37,308 nucleotides of DNA from Alphaproteobacteria bacterium. GTDB lineage: Bacteria; Pseudomonadota; Alphaproteobacteria; ATCC43930; CGMCC-115725. The notes under the pieces were generated by a model. It worked only from the letters and a program-made list of their open reading frames with translations, was not told where the DNA came from and did no database searches. The first letter of the stretch is position 1. Each line of letters opens with the position of its first letter. Location: NCBI GenBank assembly GCA_019240125.1, contig JAFAYW010000097.1, positions 1-37,308 of the forward strand, written 5' to 3'. The translations under genes and the position numbers were made by a program. Below, piece after piece: positions 1 to 7,921 of the stretch.

Positions 1-742
1 CCGGCGGCCGCCGGCTTGCCTCGCGCAAGCTCGTAGCGTGCACCACGTCGAACATCAGCGCGCTGTCGGCCACCGTACGCGCAAGGCCGCCAAACGTGCT
101 CAGCCCGAGCCAGCCGTCGCGGCCGGGCTCATCGGAGGTGCGGCCCCGGGTCGGTTTCATCCCCACCAGGCCGCAGCAAGCGGCGGGGATCCGGATCGAG
201 CCGCCGCCGTCGGACGCGGTCGCGATCGGGACCATGCCCGAAGCGACGGCAGCCGCCGAGCCCCCGGAGGAGCCGCCCGGCACCAGCGGCCGGTTATCAC
301 CCGGCCGTCGCCACGGGTTCTCGACCGGGCCGTAATAGCTCGTGGTGTTCGACGACCCCATTGCGAACTCGTCGAGATTGGTCTTGCCGAGCATCACCGC
401 ACCGGCCGCCCACAGTTTCTCGGTAACGGTCGACTCGTAGGGCGGCGTGAACCCGTCAAGGATGTGCGAGGCGGCGGTAGTCGGCACGCCTGATGTACAG
501 AACAAATCCTTGACCGCGATCGGCACGCCATCAAGGGCACGCGCCTCGCCGGTGACGCGCCTCGCATCGACGGCGTCGGCCATGGCCAGGGCGCGTTCCG
601 GCGTCTCGGTGATAAAGGCGTTGAGCGGCCGCGCCGCCTGCATCGCAGCGACATACGCCTCGGCCAACTCGCGGGCGGAGAATTGCTTGGCGCTGAGACC
701 ATCGCGCGCCTCGGCCATCGTCAGATCGGTAAGTGCGGTCAC
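1..742 (-). CDS. gatA: GatA-type amidase, Glu/Asp-tRNA(Gln/Asn) amidotransferase subunit A, truncated by left edge
   Basis: N-terminal 247 residues of an amidase-signature protein; the rest lies outside the window. GatA releases ammonia from glutamine for transamidation of mischarged Glu-tRNA(Gln) or Asp-tRNA(Asn). The start is GTG at 742-740, sharing GTGA with the gatC stop, and gives the usual alphaproteobacterial beginning (TALTDLT, then EARDGL). The catalytic triad is visible: Lys78 (IAVKDLF), cis-Ser158 in GGSSGGS, and nucleophile Ser182 in DGGGSIR. Residues 1-165 read as a normal GatA ([25 protein letters not shown]). From about residue 166 the text changes to the style of other amidases: [11 protein letters not shown] rather than TDTGGSIRQPA, KPTRGR rather than KPTYGR, and no AFASSLDQIGP-type segment. 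The frame stays open, so this is a natural fusion or an assembly chimera. Identity of the N-terminal part is firm. Confidence 0.85.
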   Translation of the reverse strand, partial: MTALTDLTMAEARDGLSAKQFSARELAEAYVAAMQAARPLNAFITETPERALAMADAVDARRVTGEARALDGVPIAVKDLFCTSGVPTTAASHILDGFTPPYESTVTEKLWAAGAVMLGKTNLDEFAMGSSNTTSYYGPVENPWRRPGDNRPLVPGGSSGGSAAAVASGMVPIATASDGGGSIRIPAACCGLVGMKPTRGRTSDEPGRDGWLGLSTFGGLARTVADSALMFDVVHATSLREASRRPP

Positions 743-1026
743 TCGACCACCTTCGGAACCGCGTAAAACCCGCGCGTCGCGCCCGGCGCGTTGCCGATGA
801 CAGCATCGCGGCATGCGCCATCGGTCACGATATCGTCGCGCATCGGCAACGATATCGCGGCGACACTGGTCATCGGCGCGACGCCATCGGTGTTCACCTC
901 ATCGAGCTGCTCGACAAAGTTCAGTATCTGCGACAGCTCCGCCGCCATCGGCTCAAGCTCGTCGTCACCGAGACGGATACGCGCCAGCGACGCGATATGC
1001 GCCACTGTCGCCTTGTCCAACGCCAT
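739..1026 (-). CDS. gatC: Asp/Glu-tRNA amidotransferase subunit C
   Basis: A 95-residue protein of normal GatC length. GatC wraps around GatA and stabilises the GatCAB complex that makes Gln-tRNA(Gln) or Asn-tRNA(Asn). The sequence shows the family pattern: an N-terminal helix [12 protein letters not shown], the [14 protein letters not shown] helix, and a VAPMTSV segment followed by LPMRDD. The ATG at 1026-1024 is preceded by GGGGAG about eight bases upstream. The stop overlaps the gatA GTG start by four bases, so the two are a coupled gatC-gatA pair. Nothing unusual is seen in GatC itself. Confidence 0.95.
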   Translation of the reverse strand: MALDKATVAHIASLARIRLGDDELEPMAAELSQILNFVEQLDEVNTDGVAPMTSVAAISLPMRDDIVTDGACRDAVIGNAPGATRGFYAVPKVVE

Positions 1027-1130
1027 CCAATGATCTCCCCGCCGATAAACCCGGCGCTCGGTGGCTTTCTACCGGTCAGAAATGGGCCGTGAAAGAGCCT
1101 CGTGCAATCGCTGATCGCCGCGCCGCGGTT

Positions 1131-1928
1131 CTAGGTTCCATCTGCCGGCAAGAGCATCGTCAGGCGGATATCGGGCTGGCTTGCCAGATCGAACGTGACC
1201 TGCCGAAAGCGCAGCAGGCCACGACGCGGATGGGCGAACGAACGCTCCCCGCCTTCGCGACCGAGCACGCCGTGCTGTTCCCAAAGCCGTGCGAAATCGG
1301 GACTGGCGCCGCGCAGCTCTTCGACCAGAGCCCTTAGCACCGGCTGATGCAGCCGCGCGCCAGCCTGTGCGCGGAACTCGGCGACAACCCGGTGCGCCCG
1401 GTTATCCCAATCGAGGATCAGAGCACGCGCGGCGGGGTCGAGAAAGATGAAACGCAACAGGGAGCGCTCGCCGGGACGGTCGAGCCATCCGACAAAAAGC
1501 TCCTCGGCGGCCTTGTTCCAGCCGCGCGCGTTCCACATGCTGTCGAGCAGATAGGCGGGTGCGGCGATCACCGCGAGGCAGTCCAGCACCGCATTCGGCA
1601 GCTCGCTCGGATCGGCATCGCAACGTTCGGGATCACGCTTGCCGGCGAGATCAAAGAGATAGGCGCGCTCGGCTCTTCCGAGTCGCAGCCCTGTCGCGAG
1701 CCGCGATAACGCCGAGACCGACGCGGCGACCTCGCGACCCTGCTCGATCCAGGTATACCAAGTGACACTGAGGCCGCAGATCTGCGCCACCTCCTCGCGC
1801 CGCAGACCCGGCGTGCGCCGGCGCGTACCGCCCGGCATTCCAACCGTCGCCGGATCGAGCCGCTCGCGCTGAGCGCGGATGAATTCACCCAGTTCCTGCC
1901 GTCGCTCCGGAGCACTAGCCGCTATCAT
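1131..1928 (-). CDS. XRE/MmyB-like transcriptional regulator
   Basis: A 265-residue regulator. Residues about 10-80 form a helix-turn-helix domain (LRREEVAQICGLS, then TWYTWIEQG). Residues about 110-260 match the MmyB/MltR-type ligand-binding domain that follows XRE domains in many actinobacterial and proteobacterial regulators, with the characteristic N-AA-LFVGW, RSLLRFIFLDPAAR and DW...A..VVAEFRA pattern. The ligand is unknown; related proteins are thought to bind fatty acids or similar small molecules, so this is inference only. The ATG at 1928 lies seven bases downstream of a perfect TATAAT, so the transcript is probably leaderless. The next gene upstream is an MFS exporter on the same strand. 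Regulator plus exporter is a common pairing, but the link is not proven. Confidence 0.88.
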   Translation of the reverse strand: MIAASAPERRQELGEFIRAQRERLDPATVGMPGGTRRRTPGLRREEVAQICGLSVTWYTWIEQGREVAASVSALSRLATGLRLGRAERAYLFDLAGKRDPERCDADPSELPNAVLDCLAVIAAPAYLLDSMWNARGWNKAAEELFVGWLDRPGERSLLRFIFLDPAARALILDWDNRAHRVVAEFRAQAGARLHQPVLRALVEELRGASPDFARLWEQHGVLGREGGERSFAHPRRGLLRFRQVTFDLASQPDIRLTMLLPADGT

Positions 1929-1960
1929 AGTAGCGATTATACCAGGATGACCGGTCGCGT
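1921..1960 (-). promoter_or_regulatory. Extended -10 promoter and palindrome at the regulator start
   Basis: On the minus strand an exact TATAAT (1941-1936) is preceded by TGG, giving an extended -10 (TGnTATAAT). A TTTAGA matching four of six -35 positions lies 18 bases further upstream (1960-1965). The predicted transcription start falls on or within a base or two of the ATG at 1928, leaving no room for a ribosome-binding site. The start codon sits inside the short palindrome CTATcATAG (1922-1930), itself inside GCTA-N6-TAGC (1921-1934), which could be an autoregulatory operator. Confidence 0.55.
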
Positions 1961-2017
1961 CTAAACCGGCACTGTCAACCAGCCGGTCCCCCGCTGGCAG
2001 CCGCGCGGCGCCGCCGA

Positions 2018-3244
2018 TCAGGTGGGAGCAAGCCGCGGCGTCAGCTCTGAATCGCGGGTGCGGCTGGGGCCGCCGGCGACGATCTGGACGAGCCCGGCGG
2101 TGAATCCGACGATCGCGCCAATCTTCCAGGCATGGTCATACGAGCCGGTCATGTCGAAGATCAGACCGCCGCCCCAGGCGCCCAGTGACGACCCGATCTG
2201 GTGCATCACAAACGACATGCCCAACAGGGTCGCCATGTAGCGGGTCCCGAACATTTCGGCAATCAGCCCGCTGACCAGCGGCGCAACGCTGAGCCACAGC
2301 ATTCCCATCGCCGCCGCGAAGAGCAGCGTCGATGCCGGTGTCGGCGGCAAGATAAAATAGGCGGTGAAAACGCAGGCGCGCAGAATGTAGAGCAGGCCCA
2401 ACAGAATATGCTTCGGATAGCGTGCACCAAGCCAACCGGCTGAAAGCGAGCCGATGCAATTTACGCCGCCAATGACCGCGATCGCCTCGGCGCTCAGCAT
2501 CGGGTCCATGCCGCAGATCGCGAGATAGGTCGGCAGGTGCGTCGTCAGGAAGATCAGGTTGAGACCACAGACAAAGTAGGCGCCCGACATCACCAGGAAA
2601 CGGCGATGACGCATCGCCTGCCCGACCATCTCGCGCATCGTGACACGGCTCGATCCGCTGCGCGGCATGTTATCGGCGCCGCCGGCGAAAAATGCCGCCG
2701 GAAGCATCGCGACCGCGAGCGCGATGAAGAACATAACCCCAACCTGCCAGGCATGATGCGCCAGCAGACTCTGTGTTGTCAGCGGCACCATCAGCGTCCC
2801 GAGCGATCCCGCGGCGGACACGATGCCGAGCATCTTGCTGCGCCGCTCCTCGGACACGGCGCGGGCACAGGCGGTCATCGCCAGCGACGATGCCGTGCAG
2901 GACAACGCAACGCCAACAAGCGCGCCCGAGCAGACCAGCGCTGTCGCGCCGCCGGCCGTGACCATCACAGCCAGCCCGGCCACGTAAATAGCCGCCCCCG
3001 CCATCATCGTGACGCGCAGCCCAAAGCGATCGGCAAGCGCTCCCACCGGGGCCTGGGACAGACCCCAGACCAGATTCTGAACCAGGATCGCCGTCGTGAA
3101 TTGCGACACGGTAATCCCGAGCCCGTGAGTCACCGGGGTCATGAACAGACCAAGGCTCTGCCGCAGCCCCATGCCCAGGCTCAGGAGAACGGCCACACCG
3201 ATCAGAATCAAACGGGTTTGCGGACTGCCACTTCTAATGTTCAT
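2018..3244 (-). CDS. MFS transporter, first of two related carriers
   Basis: A 408-residue, twelve-segment major facilitator protein of the inner membrane. The start chosen is ATG 3244, giving MNIRSGSPQTR directly before the first membrane segment; a longer frame to 3358 adds 38 polar residues unlike the family. The loop between segments 2 and 3 carries the MFS signature GALADRFGLR. The N-terminal GLRQSLGLFMTPV and the C-terminal GTRYMATLLGMSFVMHQIGSSLGAWGGG resemble the oxalate/formate-antiporter-like group. The protein is clearly related to the carrier at 28259-29467 (GTRQTIGLFI, GVRYLATLLG). Substrate is unknown. No strong ribosome site is visible. It precedes the XRE regulator on the same strand. 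Confidence 0.9.
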   Translation of the reverse strand: MNIRSGSPQTRLILIGVAVLLSLGMGLRQSLGLFMTPVTHGLGITVSQFTTAILVQNLVWGLSQAPVGALADRFGLRVTMMAGAAIYVAGLAVMVTAGGATALVCSGALVGVALSCTASSLAMTACARAVSEERRSKMLGIVSAAGSLGTLMVPLTTQSLLAHHAWQVGVMFFIALAVAMLPAAFFAGGADNMPRSGSSRVTMREMVGQAMRHRRFLVMSGAYFVCGLNLIFLTTHLPTYLAICGMDPMLSAEAIAVIGGVNCIGSLSAGWLGARYPKHILLGLLYILRACVFTAYFILPPTPASTLLFAAAMGMLWLSVAPLVSGLIAEMFGTRYMATLLGMSFVMHQIGSSLGAWGGGLIFDMTGSYDHAWKIGAIVGFTAGLVQIVAGGPSRTRDSELTPRLAPT

Positions 3245-3439
3245 TAATCTGCATCCGGGAGACGCGAAATGGCACTTTGCCCGAGATCGGCGGCTGCCCG
3301 AATAGCCATCCGTGCACCCGACCGTTGCGTAATCGGTATGCATATGCTGTTTCGACACGCATTCGCAGAAAATATTTCTCTCGCCGCTTTGCCGCGCTTT
3401 GCGCCAGCCCAGCGAGGCTACACGCGACTTTCCGGTGGA

Positions 3440-3805
3440 TCAGGCCGGCGGCAACAGCGCGGCGGCGACCCGCCGGTCTTCGGCCAGCAGCATGTTATAG
3501 GTGCGGCAGGCAGCGCCGGTATCCATCGGCTCAAGCGCGATGCCGTGCGCCTTCATGACGGTGCGCAGGGATACAGGGATCGGCGACATCCTGAGACCGA
3601 GCCCGAGCAGCAGCAATTCGGTTTCGCCGTGTTCAACAACCGGGAGCAGCGCGTCCGGCGTCCATGCCGGGGCTGGCCAAGCGATGGTCCGGTCCGGGAA
3701 GATCAGCACGGGGCCGCGATAGATTATGCCACTGACCCGGAACCCAATCGCCGCATAGCGCTCGATGACTTGGCGGCCGGCCGGGATGAGCGGAGTGATT
3801 TCCAA
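3440..3805 (-). CDS. Mth938-like domain protein (DUF498)
   Basis: A 121-residue protein with the Mth938 fold, the family that includes mitochondrial NDUFAF3, a complex I assembly factor; the bacterial role is unsettled. Seen in the sequence: MEITPLIPAGRQVIERY at the start, YRGPVLIFPDRTIAWP, ELLLLGLGLRM, and a C-terminal GAACRTYNMLLAEDRRVAAALLP. The start codon is TTG at 3805-3803; the frame is continuous with secF and its stop lies seven codons upstream, and no ATG or GTG exists between, so the TTG is forced. Its place just after secF is typical of Alphaproteobacteria and suggests cotranscription with yajC-secD-secF. Confidence 0.88.
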   Translation of the reverse strand: MEITPLIPAGRQVIERYAAIGFRVSGIIYRGPVLIFPDRTIAWPAPAWTPDALLPVVEHGETELLLLGLGLRMSPIPVSLRTVMKAHGIALEPMDTGAACRTYNMLLAEDRRVAAALLPPA

Positions 3806-3826
3806 ATCGGCTATTCCGAAAAGGCC

Positions 3827-4777
3827 TCAGCGCGAGGCGCGTTCCGCTCCGGGGGCCGGGGTTCCCGCCGACTCCTTGGTGACGGCGCGGCGATTTGGCT
3901 GCACGTAATAGAGAATCGGCGCCGCGATAAACAGCGACGAATAGGTGCCGATCACGATCCCCCACAGCATCGCGATGCTGAAGCCCTTCAGCACCTCGCC
4001 GCCGAACAGCAGCAGCGACAACACCGCCAGCGCGACCGTGCTGACCGTCAGGATCGTGCGCGACAGGGTCTCGTTGAGCGCCAGATTGATGAGGTCGCGG
4101 AACGACATCGTGCGATATTTGCGCATCGATTCCCGCACCCGGTCATAGATCACCACGGTGTCGTTGATCGAATAGCCGGCGATCGTGAGAATCGCCGCCA
4201 ATGTCGTCAGGTTGAACTCGAGCTGAAAGATCGCAAACAGGCCGACGGTGGTGACAACGTCGTGCAAGGTCGCGATCGTCGCGCCGACGCCGAACTGCCA
4301 TTCGAAGCGGAACCAGATGTAGATCAGGATGGCACCGAGCGCGAGCACGGTTGCCAACACGCCGGCCTGGATCAACTCGCTGCCGACGCTGGGCCCCACC
4401 ACCTCGACGCGGCGGTAATCGATGCCCTGGCCGAGAGCATCGCGCGCCGCCTCGATTGCCTTCTGTTGCGCCGCGTCGCCGCCGGGCTGTTGCGGCAGGC
4501 GGATCAGCACGTCATCGGGTGCACCGAATTGCTGCAATGAGGCTTCGCCCAGATGCAGCGAGTCGAGCTTGGCGCGCATCCCGGCGAGATCGGCGGGGCC
4601 CTGCGTCTTCGCCTCGATCAGCGTGCCGCCGACGAAGTCGATGCCATAATTGAGGCCTTTGGTGACGAACAGCCCGATTGTGAGGGCGGTCAGCAGGATC
4701 GAAAAGGCAAACCCAAGCAGGTGCCAGCGCATGAAGTCGATCTTCGGCACGTGCCGAATGACGATAAGCGGTCTCAT
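3827..4777 (-). CDS. secF: Protein translocase subunit SecF
   Basis: A 316-residue inner-membrane protein. With SecD it uses the proton motive force to pull translocating proteins off the SecYEG channel. The first membrane segment is at about 18-40, followed by the family motif GIDFVGGT at 45-52, a periplasmic P1 domain, and five further segments. The conserved GYSINDTVVIYDRVRE block lies in the second half, with LSRTILTVSTVALA and FGGEVLKGF after it. The ATG at 4777 shares ATGA with the stop of a 22-codon frame that begins at the secD stop, so coupled translation from secD is likely. Confidence 0.97.
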   Translation of the reverse strand: MRPLIVIRHVPKIDFMRWHLLGFAFSILLTALTIGLFVTKGLNYGIDFVGGTLIEAKTQGPADLAGMRAKLDSLHLGEASLQQFGAPDDVLIRLPQQPGGDAAQQKAIEAARDALGQGIDYRRVEVVGPSVGSELIQAGVLATVLALGAILIYIWFRFEWQFGVGATIATLHDVVTTVGLFAIFQLEFNLTTLAAILTIAGYSINDTVVIYDRVRESMRKYRTMSFRDLINLALNETLSRTILTVSTVALAVLSLLLFGGEVLKGFSIAMLWGIVIGTYSSLFIAAPILYYVQPNRRAVTKESAGTPAPGAERASR

Positions 4778-4842
4778 CGCGAGCAGGTCTTTGTCGGGGC
4801 GGCCAGGGTCGCCAGCATGGTCGACAGCATCATTGCCAGCAT
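4774..4842 (-). CDS. Candidate 22-codon micro-ORF bridging secD and secF
   Basis: A short frame that fills the secD-secF gap exactly. Its ATG (4842-4840) overlaps the secD TGA as TGATG, and its TGA (4776-4774) overlaps the secF ATG as ATGA. The predicted peptide starts MLAMMLSTMLATLAA and ends PTKTCSR: a hydrophobic Met/Leu/Ala stretch of about 15 residues and a short basic tail with one Cys. It could be a true small membrane peptide, a coupling leader that carries ribosomes from secD to secF, or chance. No independent ribosome site is obvious. No known family is recognised. Confidence 0.4.
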   Translation of the reverse strand: MLAMMLSTMLATLAAPTKTCSR

Positions 4843-6425
4843 CACAGGGGAATTTCCTTTGGTTTCAGGCGGCGCAGCCATGTGACGATCTGCAATCGCG
4901 TCACCAGGATCGCCGAAAACAGCGAGGTCAATACGCCGATGCTCAGGGTGACGGCAAATCCCTTCACCGGCCCGGAGCCCAGCCAATACAGCAGAATGCC
5001 GGCAACCAGCGTCGTCACATGGCTGTCGAGGATGGTACCGAAGGCGCGCGTAAAGCCGGCTTCCAACGATGACAGCATTGAGCGCCCGCCCCGCAACTCC
5101 TCGCGGATACGCTCGTAGATCAAAACGTTGGCGTCGACCGCCATGCCCATCGTCAAAGCGATCCCGGCTATGCCCGGCAAGGTCAGCGTCGCCCCCAGCA
5201 TGGTGAGCGCCGCCAGCATCAGGCTGAGGTTAAAGAACAGCGCGATATCCGCGAAGATGCCGAACAGACCGTAAAACAGGACCATGAACACGGCGACGAG
5301 CGCGACGCCGACGATGCTGGCGACGGTGCCGGCATGGATCGAATCGGCCCCCAGCTCGGCGCCAACCGTGCGCTCTTCGAGGATTGTGATCGGCGCCGGC
5401 AAGGCGCCGGCGCGCAACAGCAGCGCAAGGTCACTCGCCGACTGCACGCTGAAGCTGCCCGAGATGATACCGCTGCCGCCGAGGATCGCCTCCTTGATGA
5501 CAGGTGCGCTGATCACCTTGTTGTCGAGCACGATGGCGAAGGGCTTGCCGACATTGTCGCGCGTCGCATCGCCGAAGCGGCGGGCGCCGGCGGCATCGAA
5601 CTTGAAGCTGACGACCGGCTCGTTGTTCTGGAAGGTGGGTTGCGCGTCGGTCAGCGTATCGCCCCCAACCATCACCCGCCGGCGGACGACATAAGCGTTG
5701 GGAGCAGCGGCCGAGCGGCTGTTCTTGCTGTCCTCGGCTGACAGGATTTCGTCGCCCGGTGGCAGGCGACCCTTGCGCGCTTCATCGACCGACACGCTGG
5801 TGTCAACCAGCTGAAAGGTCAGCTTGGCGGTGCGGCCGAGCAGTTCCTTGACGTGTTCCGGATTGTCGACGCCCGGTAGCTGGACGAGGATGCGGTTCTG
5901 CCCCTCGCGCTGGATGGTCGGTTCCTTGGTGCCGGTTTCGTCGATGCGGCGGCGGATGATCTCAATCGATTGCTCGACAGCCTGGCTGCGGCGCGAGTCG
6001 GTGGCGGCCTGGTTGAAGCGCAACGTCCCGGTGCCGTCATTGCCGATGTTCACCGTGAGATCGGGATCGACCTTGGCGAGAGCCTGGCGCACATCGGCGA
6101 GCTTGTCGGTATCGCGGATGGTGACGCTGATCGCGTCGCCCTGAACGTTGAGGCCGGTATAGCCGATCTTGGCATCACGCAATGCATTGCGCACGTTCTC
6201 GACCAGCGAGTTGAGGCGATCGCGCTCCGCCGCCGCAAAATCAACCTCGAGCAAGAGGTATGAACCACCGCGCAGATCAAGACCAAGATTGACCTGCTTG
6301 TGCGGGACAAATTCCGGCAGGTGCGACAGGGTCGCGGCGGGAAATAGGTTTGGCACGCTCAGCAACACGCCGAGCAGGCAAATGCCGGCGATCAGCAGGA
6401 CTTTCCAACTGGCGAAGTACAGCAT
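4842..6425 (-). CDS. secD: Protein translocase subunit SecD
   Basis: A 527-residue partner of SecF. After the N-terminal membrane segment (about 7-24) comes the SecD hallmark LGLDLRGGSYLLLEVD at 48-63, then the large periplasmic P1 region including the RRRIDETGTKEPTIQREG and RILVQLPG blocks. Five membrane segments follow, with GIALTMGMAVDANVLIYERIREELRGG-like text in the C-terminal half. Length and motif order are normal for the separate (non-fused) SecD form. yajC lies 14 bases upstream and secF 64 bases downstream, all minus strand, as in the usual yajC-secDF operon. Confidence 0.97.
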   Translation of the reverse strand: MLYFASWKVLLIAGICLLGVLLSVPNLFPAATLSHLPEFVPHKQVNLGLDLRGGSYLLLEVDFAAAERDRLNSLVENVRNALRDAKIGYTGLNVQGDAISVTIRDTDKLADVRQALAKVDPDLTVNIGNDGTGTLRFNQAATDSRRSQAVEQSIEIIRRRIDETGTKEPTIQREGQNRILVQLPGVDNPEHVKELLGRTAKLTFQLVDTSVSVDEARKGRLPPGDEILSAEDSKNSRSAAAPNAYVVRRRVMVGGDTLTDAQPTFQNNEPVVSFKFDAAGARRFGDATRDNVGKPFAIVLDNKVISAPVIKEAILGGSGIISGSFSVQSASDLALLLRAGALPAPITILEERTVGAELGADSIHAGTVASIVGVALVAVFMVLFYGLFGIFADIALFFNLSLMLAALTMLGATLTLPGIAGIALTMGMAVDANVLIYERIREELRGGRSMLSSLEAGFTRAFGTILDSHVTTLVAGILLYWLGSGPVKGFAVTLSIGVLTSLFSAILVTRLQIVTWLRRLKPKEIPL

Positions 6426-6439
6426 CTATGCCGCCGCCC

Positions 6440-6817
6440 TCACAGCTTATCCGCCTTGGCCGCGTCCTTCTCCTTGGCGGCATCGCGCGCGGCCGAGGGA
6501 TCCGGCTTGGCGAGAACGCTGGTAATCGTGCTGCGCAACACCCGCACCCGCACATTCGAGGCGATATCCACTTCAACCTCGGTGTCGTTCACCACCCGAT
6601 TGACTGTGCCGAGAATGCCGCCGCCGGTCACCACGCGGTCGCCCCGGCGCAACGCCTCGAGCATCGCACGGTGTTCCTTCTGCTTGCTCTGCTGCGGGCG
6701 GATCAGAAGGAAATAGAAGACGACAAAGATCAGAACCAGCGGCAGAAACTGTATCAACGCGCTCTGATCCAGGAGGCCTCCGCCAGCGCTCTGGGCGTAA
6801 GCCGTCGAAATGAACAT
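6440..6817 (-). CDS. yajC: Sec translocon accessory protein YajC
   Basis: A 125-residue single-pass membrane protein that associates with SecDF. It starts MFISTAYAQ, common in alphaproteobacterial YajC, then has one membrane segment (about 20-39, LIQFLPLVLIFVVFYFLLI) directly followed by the family signature RPQQSKQKEH, and a small cytoplasmic domain with GDRVVTGGGILGTV. ATG 6817 was chosen because GAGG sits eight bases upstream; the ATG at 6823 would be only two bases from it. The C-terminus is a charged Ala/Lys/Asp tail. First gene of the yajC-secD-secF operon. Confidence 0.95.
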   Translation of the reverse strand: MFISTAYAQSAGGGLLDQSALIQFLPLVLIFVVFYFLLIRPQQSKQKEHRAMLEALRRGDRVVTGGGILGTVNRVVNDTEVEVDIASNVRVRVLRSTITSVLAKPDPSAARDAAKEKDAAKADKL

Positions 6818-6945
6818 CGGCATGACCTCGAAGTGGTAAGCCGGGTCCCCCCGGACCAGCGGCATCGCGCCGCTGCGGCGGCAAAAATCGGCGGCGGCAT
6901 TGGTACGCGATGGTCAGGGAAAGGGCAATGCTTGGACAGTCCCGG

Positions 6946-6967
6946 GACACTTCGCGGACACTTCGCG
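6946..6967. repeat. Perfect tandem 11-bp repeat in the yajC / DUF815 divergent gap
   Basis: GACACTTCGCG occurs twice back to back (6946-6956 and 6957-6967) within the 215-bp gap between the divergent yajC and DUF815 genes. The spacing equals about one helical turn, so both copies face the same side of DNA. It could be a regulator site or simple replication slippage. Confidence 0.7.
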
Positions 6968-7032
6968 CGTTTTCGCCGGACGCTGGCGTGTGATAGCGTC
7001 CGCCCCCTTTGCGATCCCCACGAACCGGTGCG

Positions 7033-7890
7033 ATGACCGACCCCGAGCTGATCCCGCTTTTGCAGCGTGTTGCCGATGCCCTGGAGCGTCTCGCCCCGGC
7101 ATCCGTCGCCCTCAACGACCTCGATGCCGCCGACGCTTTTGTCTGGCACGCCGAAAGCAGCTGGTGCGAGCCGGTGCCGGCGGTGAGCCGGGTCCCAATC
7201 GAGTTGCTGCGCGGCGTCGATCGGGTGCGCGACATACTGCTGTCGAATACCGAGCGCTTCGCCGCCGGGTTGCCGGCCAACAATGTACTGCTGTGGGGTG
7301 CGCGCGGCACCGGCAAGAGCGCCCTGGTCAAGGCGACCCATGCCGCCGTCAACGCCGCGAAGCCGGGTGCGCTGGCGCTGATTGAAATCCACCGCGAGGA
7401 CATCCCGACCCTGCCCCGCCTGTTGACTCTGTTGCGGGCGAGCAAGCGGCGCTGCGTGTTGTTCTGCGACGACCTGTCATTCGACCAAAACGACGCGAGC
7501 TACAAATCGCTCAAGGCGGTGCTGGAGGGCGGCATCGAAGGCCGGCCGGGGAATGTCGTGCTCTACGCGACCTCGAACCGCCGCCACCTGATGGCGCGCG
7601 ACATGATCGAAAACGAGCGCTCGACCGCGATCAACCCGTCAGAGGCAGTCGAGGAGAAGGTGTCACTCTCTGACCGGTTCGGCCTGTGGCTCGGTTTTCA
7701 CAATGTCGACCAGGATACCTACCAGTCGATCATCGCCGGCTACGTCAGGCATTACGGGCTTGACATCGGTGCCGAGCAGCTGCGGGCCGAAGCCAATGAA
7801 TGGGCCATCACCCGCGGTTCGCGCTCCGGTCGTGTCGCCTGGCAGTTCATCCAGGACCTCGCCGGTCGCCTGGGCAAGCCGCTCGGCTAG
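7033..7890 (+). CDS. DUF815 family AAA-type ATPase
   Basis: A 285-residue predicted P-loop ATPase. The N-terminal 80 residues contain VPIELLRGVDRVRDILLSNTERF, typical of DUF815. Walker A is GARGTGKSA (89-97), Walker B is CVLFCDDLSFD (141-151), and YATSNRRHLM (178-187) is the sensor region; a C-terminal helical lid follows (SLSDRFGLWLGF onward). The start is ATG 7033; a frame-compatible TTG at 7009 adds eight residues without family match. DUF815 proteins are widespread in Alphaproteobacteria next to yajC, as here, but their cellular role is not established. It is convergent with the LytM-factor gene, 31 bases away. Confidence 0.9.
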   Translation: MTDPELIPLLQRVADALERLAPASVALNDLDAADAFVWHAESSWCEPVPAVSRVPIELLRGVDRVRDILLSNTERFAAGLPANNVLLWGARGTGKSALVKATHAAVNAAKPGALALIEIHREDIPTLPRLLTLLRASKRRCVLFCDDLSFDQNDASYKSLKAVLEGGIEGRPGNVVLYATSNRRHLMARDMIENERSTAINPSEAVEEKVSLSDRFGLWLGFHNVDQDTYQSIIAGYVRHYGLDIGAEQLRAEANEWAITRGSRSGRVAWQFIQDLAGRLGKPLG

Positions 7891-7921
7891 ACCGATCCGT
7901 CCGTATCGCCGCGCCCTTTGT

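Noticed and set aside
3245-3439. Possible terminator or small RNA between the MFS and Mth938 genes
   Set aside because: No stable stem followed by a T run and no convincing promoter on either strand.
3269-4540. A 423-codon plus-strand frame over the Mth938 and secF genes
   Set aside because: Shadow of secF and the Mth938-like gene; composition and lack of motifs argue against coding.
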